Part shown: in pieces, positions 13,501 through 23,641 of the stretch | Layout of the letters: every line of letters starts with the position of its first letter | Numbering within the stretch: position 1 is the first letter of the stretch | Source of the DNA: Silene latifolia | Taxonomy: Eukaryota; Streptophyta; Magnoliopsida; Caryophyllales; Caryophyllaceae | Direction of reading: 5' to 3' | Length of the DNA: 64,000 nt | NCBI RefSeq assembly: GCF_048544455.1 | Contig: NC_133536.1 | Span: 196,419,325-196,483,324 of the forward strand | Program-made: the position numbers and the translations under genes | The notes under the pieces: model-generated | Seen by the model: the letters and a program-made list of their open reading frames with translations, nothing else | Told to the model about the DNA's origin: nothing | The model's database searches: none

Positions 13501-14646
13501 ACAACATTGTCGAGAGCAAGGGTTAGTTTCCATTGGATTGTGGATTTTTCTAGAAGTAGGGGTTTAGTTTTTCACTTGGTTGGATAAATTTGAGAGAAGT
13601 TTCGAAGACAAGAATTGATCTTTCAAGGGATGAGATTGTTTTAGATCATGTTTGTGAATAGGGAAGAAAAATAGGGGTCTGCGTGAAGGATTTTGTTTCA
13701 AATGAGAAGATTGGGGGGGGGGGGGGGAACTATTGTTATAGGTGGTGTCATAAGCAGCCCCAACAATGTAGTATTGCGTTGGAAATTGGTTCACGTTTAA
13801 AGGTACGTCTATAGTTTGACCGGGAGATATAACATTTAACTACCTGTAAATATTTTTACGTAACTACCATTTGACCCAACAATGATTAAATTATGGTTGT
13901 TATTCTAAAGAAAGAGATTTGTTGCATCATTGAGTTGATCATGCAAAATTGATATTATTGTTTTCCTTGACCAATTGAAAAACAAACAGGTATTAATGAA
14001 CAAAATCTAAAAACTCTCAGTCCCAAGTATCACATATATAAGCATCATATTGGTTTTATTTTCCTAAAAAAACAACATTGTCGAGAGCAAGGGTTAGTTT
14101 CCATTGGATGGTGGATTTTTCTAGAAGTAGGGGGTTAGTTTTTTACTTGGTTGGATAAATTTGAGATAAGTTTCGGAGACAAGGATCGATCTTTCAAGGG
14201 ATGAGATTGTTTTAGAGCATGTGTGTGAATAGGAAATAAAAATAGGGGTTTGCGTGAAAGATTTTGTTTCAAATGAGAAGATGGAGGCTAAGACTATTGC
14301 TATAGAGAGAGGGGTCATAAGCAGCCCTAGCCATGTAGTATTGCGTCGGAATTTGGTTCACATTCAAACGTACTTCTATAGTTTGACCGGGAGATATAAC
14401 ATTCTAACTACCTCTAAATGTTTTTACATAATTACAATTTGATCCAGCAATGATTTAATTATGGTTGTTATTCGAAAGAAGGAGATTTGTTGCATCATTG
14501 AGTTGATTATGCAGAGTAGATATTATTGTTTTCCTTAACCAATTGAAAAACAAACAGGTATTAATGAAGAAATTCTAAAAGCTATCAGTCCAAGTATCAT
14601 ATATATATATAAAAACTTCATATTGGTTTTTTTTCTAAAAAATAAA
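13501..14646 (+). repeat. 571-bp direct tandem duplication in Helitron 1
   Basis: The stretch starting ACAACATTGTCGAGAGCAAG at 13501 starts again at 14072, and similarity continues to about 14646 (CATATTGGTTTT... followed by a C-T-A-A run). The copies differ by scattered substitutions and by a run of about 14 G near 13710, present only in copy 1. Antisense ORFs of 65-76 codons in both copies diverge and look incidental. Confidence 0.85.
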
Positions 14647-14806
14647 GTATTTTATTAACCAAACACTCTTTTATTCTTATGTCAATATTATGATAACAGG
14701 AATTATTTGTTGGTAATGCAGCATACATAAAATCTTAGACATGAACAATGTACTATATGTCTATATTCCATTTTATTGTGAAATTTATCACACATTATTT
14801 TAATAT

Positions 14807-14834
14807 CCGTGCAACGCACGGGCAGAAAAACTAG
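14807..14834 (+). other. Helitron 1 3' terminal hairpin and CTAG end
   Basis: The six-base stem CCGTGC/GCACGG has a three-base loop, then the spacer GCAGAAAAA and CTAG. This is the termination hairpin of plant Helitrons. Confidence 0.92.
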
Positions 14835-15390
14835 TTGGTATTATTTAAAAATCTAATCAATCTTAAACAACGTGCATTAGTAATCTTTGCACCCCCATCT
14901 TTTTCACTAGGACTTTTGATCTTGTTAAGATCTCCTAGCAAAATGAAAGGTAAATGAAGACTTTGGACCAAACTTTTGAATTTAATCTAAAATTCCGACT
15001 TTTCACAAGTTTGCGCCGGAGCATAGACAAAAACAAGACAAAACTTAACATTTTTCATTAAGTCAAACACTTCACAAGCAATGAATCTTTTAGACTTAAA
15101 AAAGACATTAAATGAGAAGGTAGAAGAGGTAGATTGTTTCCAAAATAACCAAATACCACCGGATAAACCTACACTAGGGACAAAATCACATTGATTAAAT
15201 CCTAAATTAGCTATAAAAAACGGTTCGGACTTATTAACTGATTTAGTGTCACATATTGCTAAAATTTTAATTCCATTTGATGAGTAAAAGAAATTTAGTT
15301 CTTCGGAGAAATATTCGAAAGAGCAATATTCATTGAAAATTATAAAAATCGTAAGCAATTTGCTGAGATAAAGTCCAATCAAACACATAA
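14835..15390 (-). pseudogene. L1 ORF2, N-terminal endonuclease part
   Basis: The minus strand encodes the first part of an APE-like endonuclease: ILAICDTKS, NLGFNQCDFVPSVGLSGGIW, VYAPAQ, and after a stop near 14987 the LGDLNKIKSPSEKDGG stretch, which includes the GD.N catalytic region. It ends at LNNTN, where Helitron 1 enters. The canonical WNVRG start is degraded. An ATG near 15385 is a possible original start, but this is uncertain. Sequence between 15391 and 15481 has no recognisable coding content. Confidence 0.85.
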
Positions 15391-15481
15391 CATGTGATAT
15401 TCCAGAGGCACTTATAGATAAGTAAGTAGCAAACCACAATGTAATCACATATAGCTAGAGAAATATCAACATAGCATAATA

Positions 15482-15717
15482 TGAAGACTTAATTCTCCAT
15501 TAATGGAGATACAAGTATAACAGAATTTATGTATGATCAGAGAGGAGTATAGAAGAAGAATGAATGTAATTATATTTCTGTTAATTGTAATCAATACAAT
15601 GTGCTCTTTTAGCTTTATATAGAAAGAGTATGTCGGTTAATAAGAGGAGTTGACTTTTACTCTTAACTAACTCTAATCATCTCTTAATTATAATGATTAA
15701 ATATATCATAATCCACA
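15482..15717 (-). repeat. 3' LTR of copia B
   Basis: On the minus strand it runs from TGTGGATTATG to GTCTTCA (plus strand TGAAGACTT to ATCCACA), 236 bp, directly after the polypurine tract. A minus-strand TATATAAA lies near 15613-15622. The first 129 bp on the plus strand match 48235-48363, the surviving part of the other LTR. TAATA at 15477-15481 is the expected flanking target copy, but its partner is lost. Confidence 0.9.
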
Positions 15718-15732
15718 TCCCCCCTCAAGCTG
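15718..15732 (-). other. Copia B polypurine tract
   Basis: The minus strand reads GCTTGAGGGGGGA immediately before the LTR. This is the classic plus-strand primer of this copia group and fixes the LTR start. Confidence 0.88.
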
Positions 15733-15754
15733 GATTTCAGGAAGAAAAATGCAA

Positions 15755-18700
15755 TCAAAGCTTGGTTGAAAGAAATTTGTGTTCAGATGCGCCAAGTGCT
15801 TTTGTCATAATGTCAGCAATTTGTAGCTTGCTACTGACATGCATTGTTTGCAGTAAGCCCTCCATTTGCTTATCTCGTACATAGTGGCAATTTACATTAA
15901 GGTGTTTCGTTCTCTCGTGAAAAACAGGGTTAAGAGCAATATGCTCTGCAGCCTTGTTATCACAATATAGTGGAACTGGCAATGGGATATGAATGCTAAG
16001 ATCACTGAGTAAACCAACAGTCCATTCAATTTCTCCAGTTGTATAAGACATGCTGCGATACTCTGCTTCTGCAGTGCTTTTAGAGACCGTCTTTTGTTTT
16101 TTAGTCTTCCAGGAAATTAAGGAACCTCCAAGAAATATACATTAGCCACTCAGAGAACGACAACTAAAAGCACATTTGGCCCAGTCTGCATCAGTATAGG
16201 CCTGCAATTTAATTTCACAATTTGCAGGATAGAAAAGACATGTGTTCACTAAACCTTTCAGATACTTAACAACATGTTGTGCTGCAGTGTAGTGTGTTTC
16301 CCTTGGCTGACTCAAAAATTGGCTTAAGTGTTGAACACTATAGGAGATATCAGGTCTCGTCATGTTCAAATACAGAAGTCTACCAATTAGTCTCCTATAC
16401 TTCTCAGGTTCAGTCATCAGTTCACCCGTATCAGTAGACAATTTCAATCCCTTCTGCATTGGAAATGGTACAGGCTTTGCATCCTCAAAACCAGCATCCT
16501 TGATTATATCCAATATATATTTCCTCTGATTTAGAACTATTCCCCATTCATTCTTGGCCACCTCAAGACCAAGGAAAAATCTCATGTCCTCCAAGTCCTT
16601 TATAGTAAACCTGTCATGTAAATCATGTTTTAATTCCTGAATATCCAATAGATCTTCCCCAGTTACCAACACATCGTCAACATATACCAAAGCAATAAGC
16701 AACTTGTTTGTGACGCTATGCCTTTTTGTAAATAATGAATAGTCTCTTATGGACTGCAAGAAACCTTTACCCAACAAAAATTTTGTAAGTTCAATGTTCC
16801 ATTGCCTAGAGGCTTGCTTGAGCCCATAAAGTGACCTCTTTAACCTGCAAACTTGTCCTTTCAAAGCCTTCTCATACCCTGTGGTGGTGTCATATAAACC
16901 TCTTCATCTAAGAAACCATGCACGAATGCATTGTTAATATCCAACTGATGTAATGGCCAGTTTTTCATTGCTGCAATCGCTATTAAAATCCTCACAGTTG
17001 CAAACTTAGCAACTGGCGAAAAAGTGTGTTTATAATCCTTATCCTTGATTTGATTGTAACCCTTAGCTACATGTCTTACTTTTAATCTTTCAACAGTGCC
17101 GTCTACATTATACTTAACCTTATACACCCACTTGCTGCCTATAGGTTTCTTCCCTTCAAGTAGGACTATGAGCTCCCAAGTGTGATTCTTCTCTAAGGCC
17201 TCAATTTCCTGATTCATTGCAGCCACCCACCTGCTTTCCTTACAAGCTTGACCATAATATGAAGGCTCAAACATTTCCACAACATTGCAAAATGACAAAA
17301 TATAGTCTTTGTCAAAATTGACCAATTCATTTAAGGTCTGAACATGGAAAGCTGAGCTAGCATTGTCCTTCTTTTTGATAGTTGGACAATGATATCCTGT
17401 TAAAGTTACAGAGGGTTGCTTTGGTCTAGCAGACCTCCTGACTGCTTGATCAGAGGACACCCTAGGTTGTGTAGCAATAGTAACAGCAGGTATTGAGCCA
17501 TTATCAACTGCAGTACTTGCATTGTCAGGCGGAGTTGGAGTTGAAATGCTGTAGGGGGTAGCATCATCCTGACTGATACTAGTAGTAGGACTAATAGTGG
17601 ATCCTCCAGTCTGTACTTTATCTATATTAGCATCCATCAAAGGCATGTCAAATAAATTTATGGTACTAGTTGTCAAATCCTTTGACAATCCTTTATCTTT
17701 ATAAGGAAAAAAGTTTTCTTGAAAAGTGACATCCCTTGAAGTGAATACTGTATGAGAATTTATATCATAAAGCTTGTACCCTTTTTGATGAAAAGGATAA
17801 CCTATCATGACACACTTTCTTACCCTTGTCTGAAACTTATCTCTTGATGTGGGAGGCAGAGAAGTATAACACAAAGTCCCAAAAACTATTAATTCGTCAA
17901 AAGAAGGAAGTGTCCCATATAATAACTCATATGGTGTTTTCCATTTGAGAATAGAAGAAGACATCTTGTTAACCAAATAAGTTGCAGTCAGCAGGCAGTC
18001 TCCCCAAAACTTCAGAAGGACCCCAGAATGAAACATAAGAGCCCTTGCAATATCTAACAAATGTCTATGCTTACGTTCAACCCTGCCATTTTGTTGGGGC
18101 CTTCCTACTATACTGCTCTGGTGAACAATCCCATGCTCTTGAAATAATTGATGTCATTGAGTTTGAAAAAACTCAGTGCCATTATCCGACCTTACAATCT
18201 TTTTAGATTTTTGATATTGATTCTTGACATATGCTATAAAATTTTTAATCATGGCTGGAACTTGAGTTTTATTTTGCAACAAAAAAGTCCAAGTATTTCT
18301 TGTGTAATCATCTAAGATTGTTAAGAATGATCGAGCACCAGAAATAGTTGGAACTTTATAAGGACCCCAAAGATCCATGTGAACAAGATTAAAACTAGTA
18401 GAGGCATGACTATTACTTCTAGGAAAAGGTGACATATGATGCTTGGCAAATTCACAGGTTTCACAAAAAAAATCATTTATTTCATTTAAGAAGAAAGGAA
18501 ATACATGCTTCATCTTGCTAACTGAGGCATGATCAAATTTATCATGCAAAAGAGCAAGATTATTACCAGATTTAGCTATATTACAACTTGACATTGTTAT
18601 TGGTAAACTAGCATGAACAGGAAGTACATTACGAGTTTTATTTGTATTTAAACTACCACTCTGTAATCTAATCTTGTAGAGATCATCAAATCTGTTAGCC

Positions 18701-18756
18701 AAACCAACAATCTCCTTACTTGTAGGGTCCTGAAAAATACATTTAGATGCAAGAAA
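15755..18756 (-). pseudogene. Copia B pol: integrase, reverse transcriptase, RNase H
   Basis: Read from 18756 down, integrase shows CETCEFAKH, the catalytic HMDLWGP and RSDNGTEF, then QNGRVERKHRH carrying the glutamate. RT follows from about 17240 (ALEKNHTWEL, KVKYNVDGTVERLK, LDINNAFVHGFLDEEVYM, LYGLKQASRQW, YVDDVLVTGED near 16680). RNase H shows AYTDADWA near 16190, AEAEY near 16060, YCDNKAAEHIA and DIMTKAL. Breaks are an in-frame stop at about 18151, a frameshift near 16862 and an in-frame stop near 16141. All catalytic residues are present, so decay is moderate. The upstream frame continues across the CACTA insertion into 28345. Confidence 0.93.
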
Positions 18757-19110
18757 CACTACTACAAATACAGGCAACCACAACGGCCCTTTAACAACGC
18801 TTATTCACGAAAATCATCAAAACACGTTGTAGAATTTATTCCGCGAATTTTACCAAACTTAATTACAACGGTTATGGGTTGTCAACCGTTGTTATTGGTT
18901 TTAACAACGGGTCATACTTAAACAACCGTTGTTAATAAAAAAACTAATAACAACGGTTAAATTTTAACCGTTGTTAATGGTTTGGCGCCAAATTAGTGAA
19001 AAGTAATCACAACGGTTATATTAGAACCCGTTTTTAATAAGTATTAACAACGGTTGTAGACTCAATAACCGTTGTTATTAATATTATGAAAATCTTAAGA
19101 ACAACATATT
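18757..19110 (+). repeat. CACTA left subterminal repeat array
   Basis: About a dozen copies of ACAACGGTT/AACCGTTGT lie in alternating orientation over 350 bp. In CACTA elements such subterminal motifs bind the element's own TNPA-type protein; that role is family knowledge, not shown here. The stretch TTTGGCGCCAAATTAGTGAA near 18980 recurs in similar form near 23010. Confidence 0.85.
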
Positions 19111-19189
19111 GCTTTATTCTGCTATACGCTACAAACACAAACACAAGCTAATACTGCTACTATATCATCCTCCATTCCTCCCTGATCGT

Positions 19190-19420
19190 CTCTCTGTCTT
19201 CATCTCCGTCACTGTTGTCACGTCTTCTCTCCCTCATCGCGCGTGTTTATCAATCAGGTATATATATGTTTCTTAGCAACGCTTATTATAACTAGATATA
19301 GGATTTTTTGGGTTATTATCTAATTTGTTAATAATTTAGCTTAATTGCTTTCCTGAATTTCGTTTATTTGTTTGCCTATTATTGTATTTTCTGAATTAGT
19401 TGCCTATTATTACGAATGTA
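19190..19420 (+). promoter_or_regulatory. CACTA transposase leader with 5' UTR intron
   Basis: A CT-rich leader (about 19165-19257) ends TCAATCAG followed by GTATATAT, a good splice donor. The acceptor GAATGTAG ends at about 19420, just before the ATG at 19426. The same layout precedes the second gene, near 23240-23634. Confidence 0.55.
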
Positions 19421-19425
19421 GAATA

Positions 19426-22400
19426 ATGACTCGAACTTGGATGATTGATGCAAATATGAGTGACCGCACCTACAAGGATGGTTTAGCTGAATTTTATGAA
19501 TTCGTTTCGAACAATTTGAAAGGTTCTTCTAGTATTGCATGTCCTTGTGAAAGATGTGGTAATATAAGCTATATGGCTTTTCCGGACGTTAAAATACACC
19601 TAGAAAAGTGGAGATTTAGTCGATCCTATACACTTTGGATTTTTCATGGGGAATCATTAGAGGAAGAGAATAACTCTGAAGAAGATGATGTTGAGGTACA
19701 CGAAAGGCTAACTGATGATCCTGAGTTTGCCGAGTTTTTTGAGTTGGAAGAGTTGGAAGTAGAGAAGTTGAATGTTGGGTCTATAGATAATGAAGAGAAT
19801 GATGATGAGTCCATTGCTTTTGAAGATGTAGGTGATGACACTAGTAATTGGGATGACCTTAACAACATGTATGAGAAGTTGTGTGAGTCTGAAGCACCTC
19901 TTTATCCTGGTTGTAAGTTCACAAAAATGTCGGCTGTGGTGAAGTTGTATAATATCAAGGGGGCAAATGGGGTGAGTGACACGTGTTTCACTAGTTTTTT
20001 AGCCTTGATAAAGGAGTTGCTTCCTGATGGTAATGTTCTACCTGTTAAGACATATGAGGCGAAAAAACTAATAAGAGGAGTGGGTATGAAATATGAGAAA
20101 ATACATGCATGTCCAAATGATTGCATATTGTATCGGAAATTATATCAAAACTTAACCAATTGCCCTAAATGTTTGGAGTGGCGTTATAAGGATAAGGAAG
20201 GGATCCCGGCTAAGGTGTTGTGGTATTTTCCATTGATACCAAGAGTCATAAGGATTTATGCGAATCCCGATGATGCAAAAATGTTAACTTGGCATGAAAC
20301 AGGAAGAATAAATGATGGAAAGCTAAGACACCCGGCAGATGGTAAGCAATGAAAATCGTTCGACGCGAAGTATCCCGAGTTCGGCAATGAACCTAGAAAC
20401 TTACGTCTCCACTGATGGAATGAACCCACACGGAAACATGAGTAGCCAACATAGTACTTGGCCAGTAGTGTTGGCTATTTATAACTTACCTCCATATGTG
20501 TGCATGAAAAGAAAGTATTTGATGTTGTCGTTGTTAATTTCCGGCCCTAAACAACCTGGAAATGATATAGATGTATATTTGGAACCTCTTCTAGATGATT
20601 TGCGATTGTTGTGGGATAGTGGGATAGAAGTATTTGATGCATATAAGAACGAAACTTTCAGTTTGAGAGCGATGTTATTGTGTACAATAACTGACTATCC
20701 GGCTTATGGCGACCTTTCTGGGCACACAGTTTATGGGAAAGAGGCTTGTCCATTGTGTGGGGAGGATATCGAGTCTGAATACTTGAAGTCTTATCGTAAG
20801 TATGTGTATATGGGAAATAGGAGGTTCTTGTCTCATGACCATTGTTATCGCAAGATGCAGAAAGCATTCAATGGAAGACAAGAACTTCGTCAACCTCCTA
20901 GAATTTTGAGTGGGCATGAAGTTTATCAGAAAGTAAAGCATATTGAGATAGATTATGGGAAGAAGAGTGGCTCTAAATTGTCTACTCGTGGGTATAAGAA
21001 AAGATCCATTGTTTTTGATAAACTTCCATATTGGCCTGACCTGGAGGTCAGGCATTGCCTCGATTTCATGCACATTGAGAAAAATGTCTGTGATAATATT
21101 ATCAATACCCTTCTAAATGTTCCTGGTAAAACAAAGGATAACGCCGCAGCTAGGGAAGATATGAAAATGATGGGTATTAGGCTAGAGTTGGCACCACAGA
21201 AGAGAGGTAATCGTACATTTTTACCGCCAGCAGCTTTTACCCTTTCACGGAATGAGAGAAAAGAGTTCTGTGCATGCTTGAATGGAATTAAAGTGCCACA
21301 TGGTTATTCGTCGAACATCAAAAGCCTAGTGTCGATGCAAGACCTAAAACTCACCGGGTTAAAGTCACATGATTGTCACACTTTGATGCAACAATTACTA
21401 CCTGTGGCTATTCGTTCCATTTTACCTGAAAAGGTAAGATATGCTATAACTAGATTCTGTCTCTTCTTCCAGTCCATATGCGAGAAAGTCATCGATCCCG
21501 ATGACGCGGATTCATTGCGAGGACCTCGTTGTAATCTCTCTTTGTCGATTGGAAATGTATTTTCCACCCTCTTTCTTCACTATCATGATTCATCCGACCA
21601 TTCACTTGGTTAGGGAGATTTTGTACCTTGGGCCCGTGTACTTGAGATACCAGTATCCTTTCGAAAGATTGATGAAAGTCTACAAGGACTATACATCTAA
21701 TCGGTATCGTCCGGAAGGTTGTATTGCTTTGAACGCGCTATTTTAGACGGGCTCTTTCATATTGTTACGCTCATCTCTCCCCCGAGGAGTTGATTGGCGT
21801 TCCTAAGAATCGTCATAGTGACTGGATGACCGGAAAAGGTATTAGGGGCCGGGTTGAAAAAATTGTGACACGTGAAATGTTGCATTTAGCACACATGTAT
21901 GTGCTAAACAACGAAGATGAGGTGCAACCTTATATTCAACAACACAAAGATGAGCTCAAATACGATCACCAAAACAAGACCGAGAAGTGGATTGCGAACG
22001 AGCATACGAAGACGTTTCCGAGTGGTTTAGGAATATTGTCTTACATTATCTTGATCAAACTGGTGATGACATCTCTCCTAGGTTACTACGTCTTGGTTTA
22101 GGTCCAAATGCCAGGGTCACCTTTTACAACAGTTTTGCCATTAATGGATATACTTTTTACACCCGCGAGCAAGATGAGGTGAGCACAATGCAAAATAGTG
22201 GTGTGAGTTCTGAATTTGAGGCAATGCACTTTGCTACTTCAAAAGATAAAAAGCCTATTTGGGGAAAATGCCTTTATTATGGTGTTATTCAAGAAATATT
22301 GGTACTAGATTACATTGATTTCACACTGCCTTTGTTTCGATGTAACCGGGTTGATAACAACATCCATTGTGTCCGAAAGGATAAGATGGGATTTACGTTG

Positions 22401-22729
22401 GTCAATCTGGTAAGGTTGGCAATAATAAGGATGATCCTTTCATAATGGCATCCCAAGCTAAACAAGTGTTCTATGTCACCGATCCTATGGATAAGAAGTG
22501 GTCTGTTGTACTGTCTATAAGGAAAAGAAGGAGTAGTCCATCCGATAATGGTGATGATGATCAGGATGTCGTTTTTGAGGGAATGGATCAGTCTACCACT
22601 GTATCTTATTTCGACGATGTTGACACTGATCATGAGGACACTGAAAGCATCTATATGCGTGATGACCATGGTGAAGGTATTTGGGTTAACGAAGAAACTA
22701 TGACATCCAAGAAACGTCCCCGATCCTGA
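19426..22729 (+). pseudogene. CACTA transposase (TNPD/tnp2-like), broken
   Basis: The start at 19426 gives TRTWMIDANMSDRTYKDGL, the transposase-associated N-terminal domain, with its Cys pattern CPCERCGN. An acidic stretch follows near residues 70-150. The Transposase_21 (tnp2) catalytic region runs from about 20200: LWYFPLIPRV, DAKMLTWHE, then PACPLCG-type and DLEVRHCLDFMHIEKNV near 21040. DUF4218-like sequence (LCRLEMYFPPSFF) lies near 21540, and DUF4216-like sequence ends with ASQAKQVFYVTDP near 22450. Breaks include a Trp-to-stop at about 20350, frameshifts near 20405 and 21500-21530, a stop near 21745 and a further frame change near 22000-22440. The family cuts and pastes CACTA elements; this copy cannot make a full protein. 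Confidence 0.92.
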
Positions 22730-22904
22730 GATAGTTCATCGGACACGGTATGCATGCATCTTTGGTGTAAGTTGTCTTATTTTCTTGATCTTATTATTAG
22801 ATGTGGATCTTTGGTGTTGAAATTGCTGAATAATGTTTGCAGTATGTATTATTTACAGTTTGGACCGTAATGGAATTACGATAAGTTTTAAAAAAAAAGA
22901 GGTT

Positions 22905-23150
22905 CAACAATAACAACGGTTATATTTAAATTACCCGTTGTTAATACTTTCAACAACGGGTGTAGTACCTCTACCCGTTGTCAATTATTTTTTTTGACAT
23001 ATTTCATTTTGGCGCAAATTTGGTGAAAATATATTACAACGGGTATATTTTACCCGTTGTAATAAACTTTTGACAACGGTTTACTTTTATTGACCCATTG
23101 TTATTAACATATAACAACGGTTCTTCGTTGAGCACCCGTTGTTAATAGTT
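22905..23150 (+). repeat. Internal ACAACGG array between the two CACTA genes
   Basis: At least eight ACAACGG/CCGTTGT motifs in alternating orientation sit between the transposase and the second gene, followed by TTTTGGCGCAAATTTGGTGA, similar to the left-end sequence near 18980. It lies directly upstream of a CT-rich leader and intron for gene 2, so it may act as that gene's promoter region; this is inference. Confidence 0.75.
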
Positions 23151-23641
23151 TGTCTTAATAAAAAACTAATATAGAAACCCATCCAAAGATGCCATACACA
23201 AACACACACAACATTATTACTCCAACCGTTGGTATCCTGTGTTAATTCTTCTCTCTTCCTCGCTTTTTACATTCTCGTCGCCGCCGCCGCCCGCTTTCCG
23301 GCCCGATTCCGTTGCCTTCCCTTATCATCCCGCTCGTTCTCTTTATCATCATCATCAACAGGTATGTTCACTTTAATTTTGTGTTTCGTCATTAGGGTTT
23401 TAAGACGATCATCTTGTTTCTTTTTTCATGCATCTGTTTGTTTTCGTTTTCTTTGTTATCTTTATCATCCCGCATCATCTACTTTACTCCTCTTATCAGG
23501 GTTTAGGATTTTAGAAGCTTAATCTGTTGTTTTAAATTTTCATTCCTATTAGGGTTTAGGGTTTTAGATAATACTCTGCATGTACGTTGTTAAGTTGTTC
23601 ATTTCCAGCTATATCATTCATATTTGGGTTTTAGGATTATC

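Larger units (their letters stand above)
10736..14834 (+). mobile_element. Helitron 1, non-autonomous
   Basis: The element starts with TC after an A (10735) and ends with CTAG before a T (14835), the A^T target rule of Helitrons. A stem-loop CCGTGC-AAC-GCACGG lies at 14807-14821, nine bases before CTAG. Removing 10736-14834 rejoins the L1 endonuclease in frame at an AAT codon, so both ends are fixed to the base. Its 4,099 bp are AT-rich and contain no Rep or helicase motifs, so it depended on another element for movement. It holds tandem repeats at both ends; no captured gene was recognised. Confidence 0.93.
7069..15481 (-). mobile_element. L1-type LINE (plant, with RNase H), split by Helitron 1
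   Basis: On the minus strand the order is endonuclease (15390-14835, then 10735-10560), reverse transcriptase (about 10000-8900), zf-RVT zinc domain (about 8140-7880) and RNase H (7581-7160), ending in a short A-run (T-run at 7070-7078 on the plus strand) next to the TSD of copia A. This is the domain order of plant L1 elements with a C-terminal RNase H. ORF1 is absent: the 5' end is cut where copia B begins at 15482. It carries several stops and frameshifts and is old enough to host a Helitron and copia B. Confidence 0.9.

Noticed and set aside
13564-13794. Small ORFs in the Helitron 1 duplication as captured gene fragments
   Set aside because: The two copies do not conserve the frame, and no similarity is recognisable.
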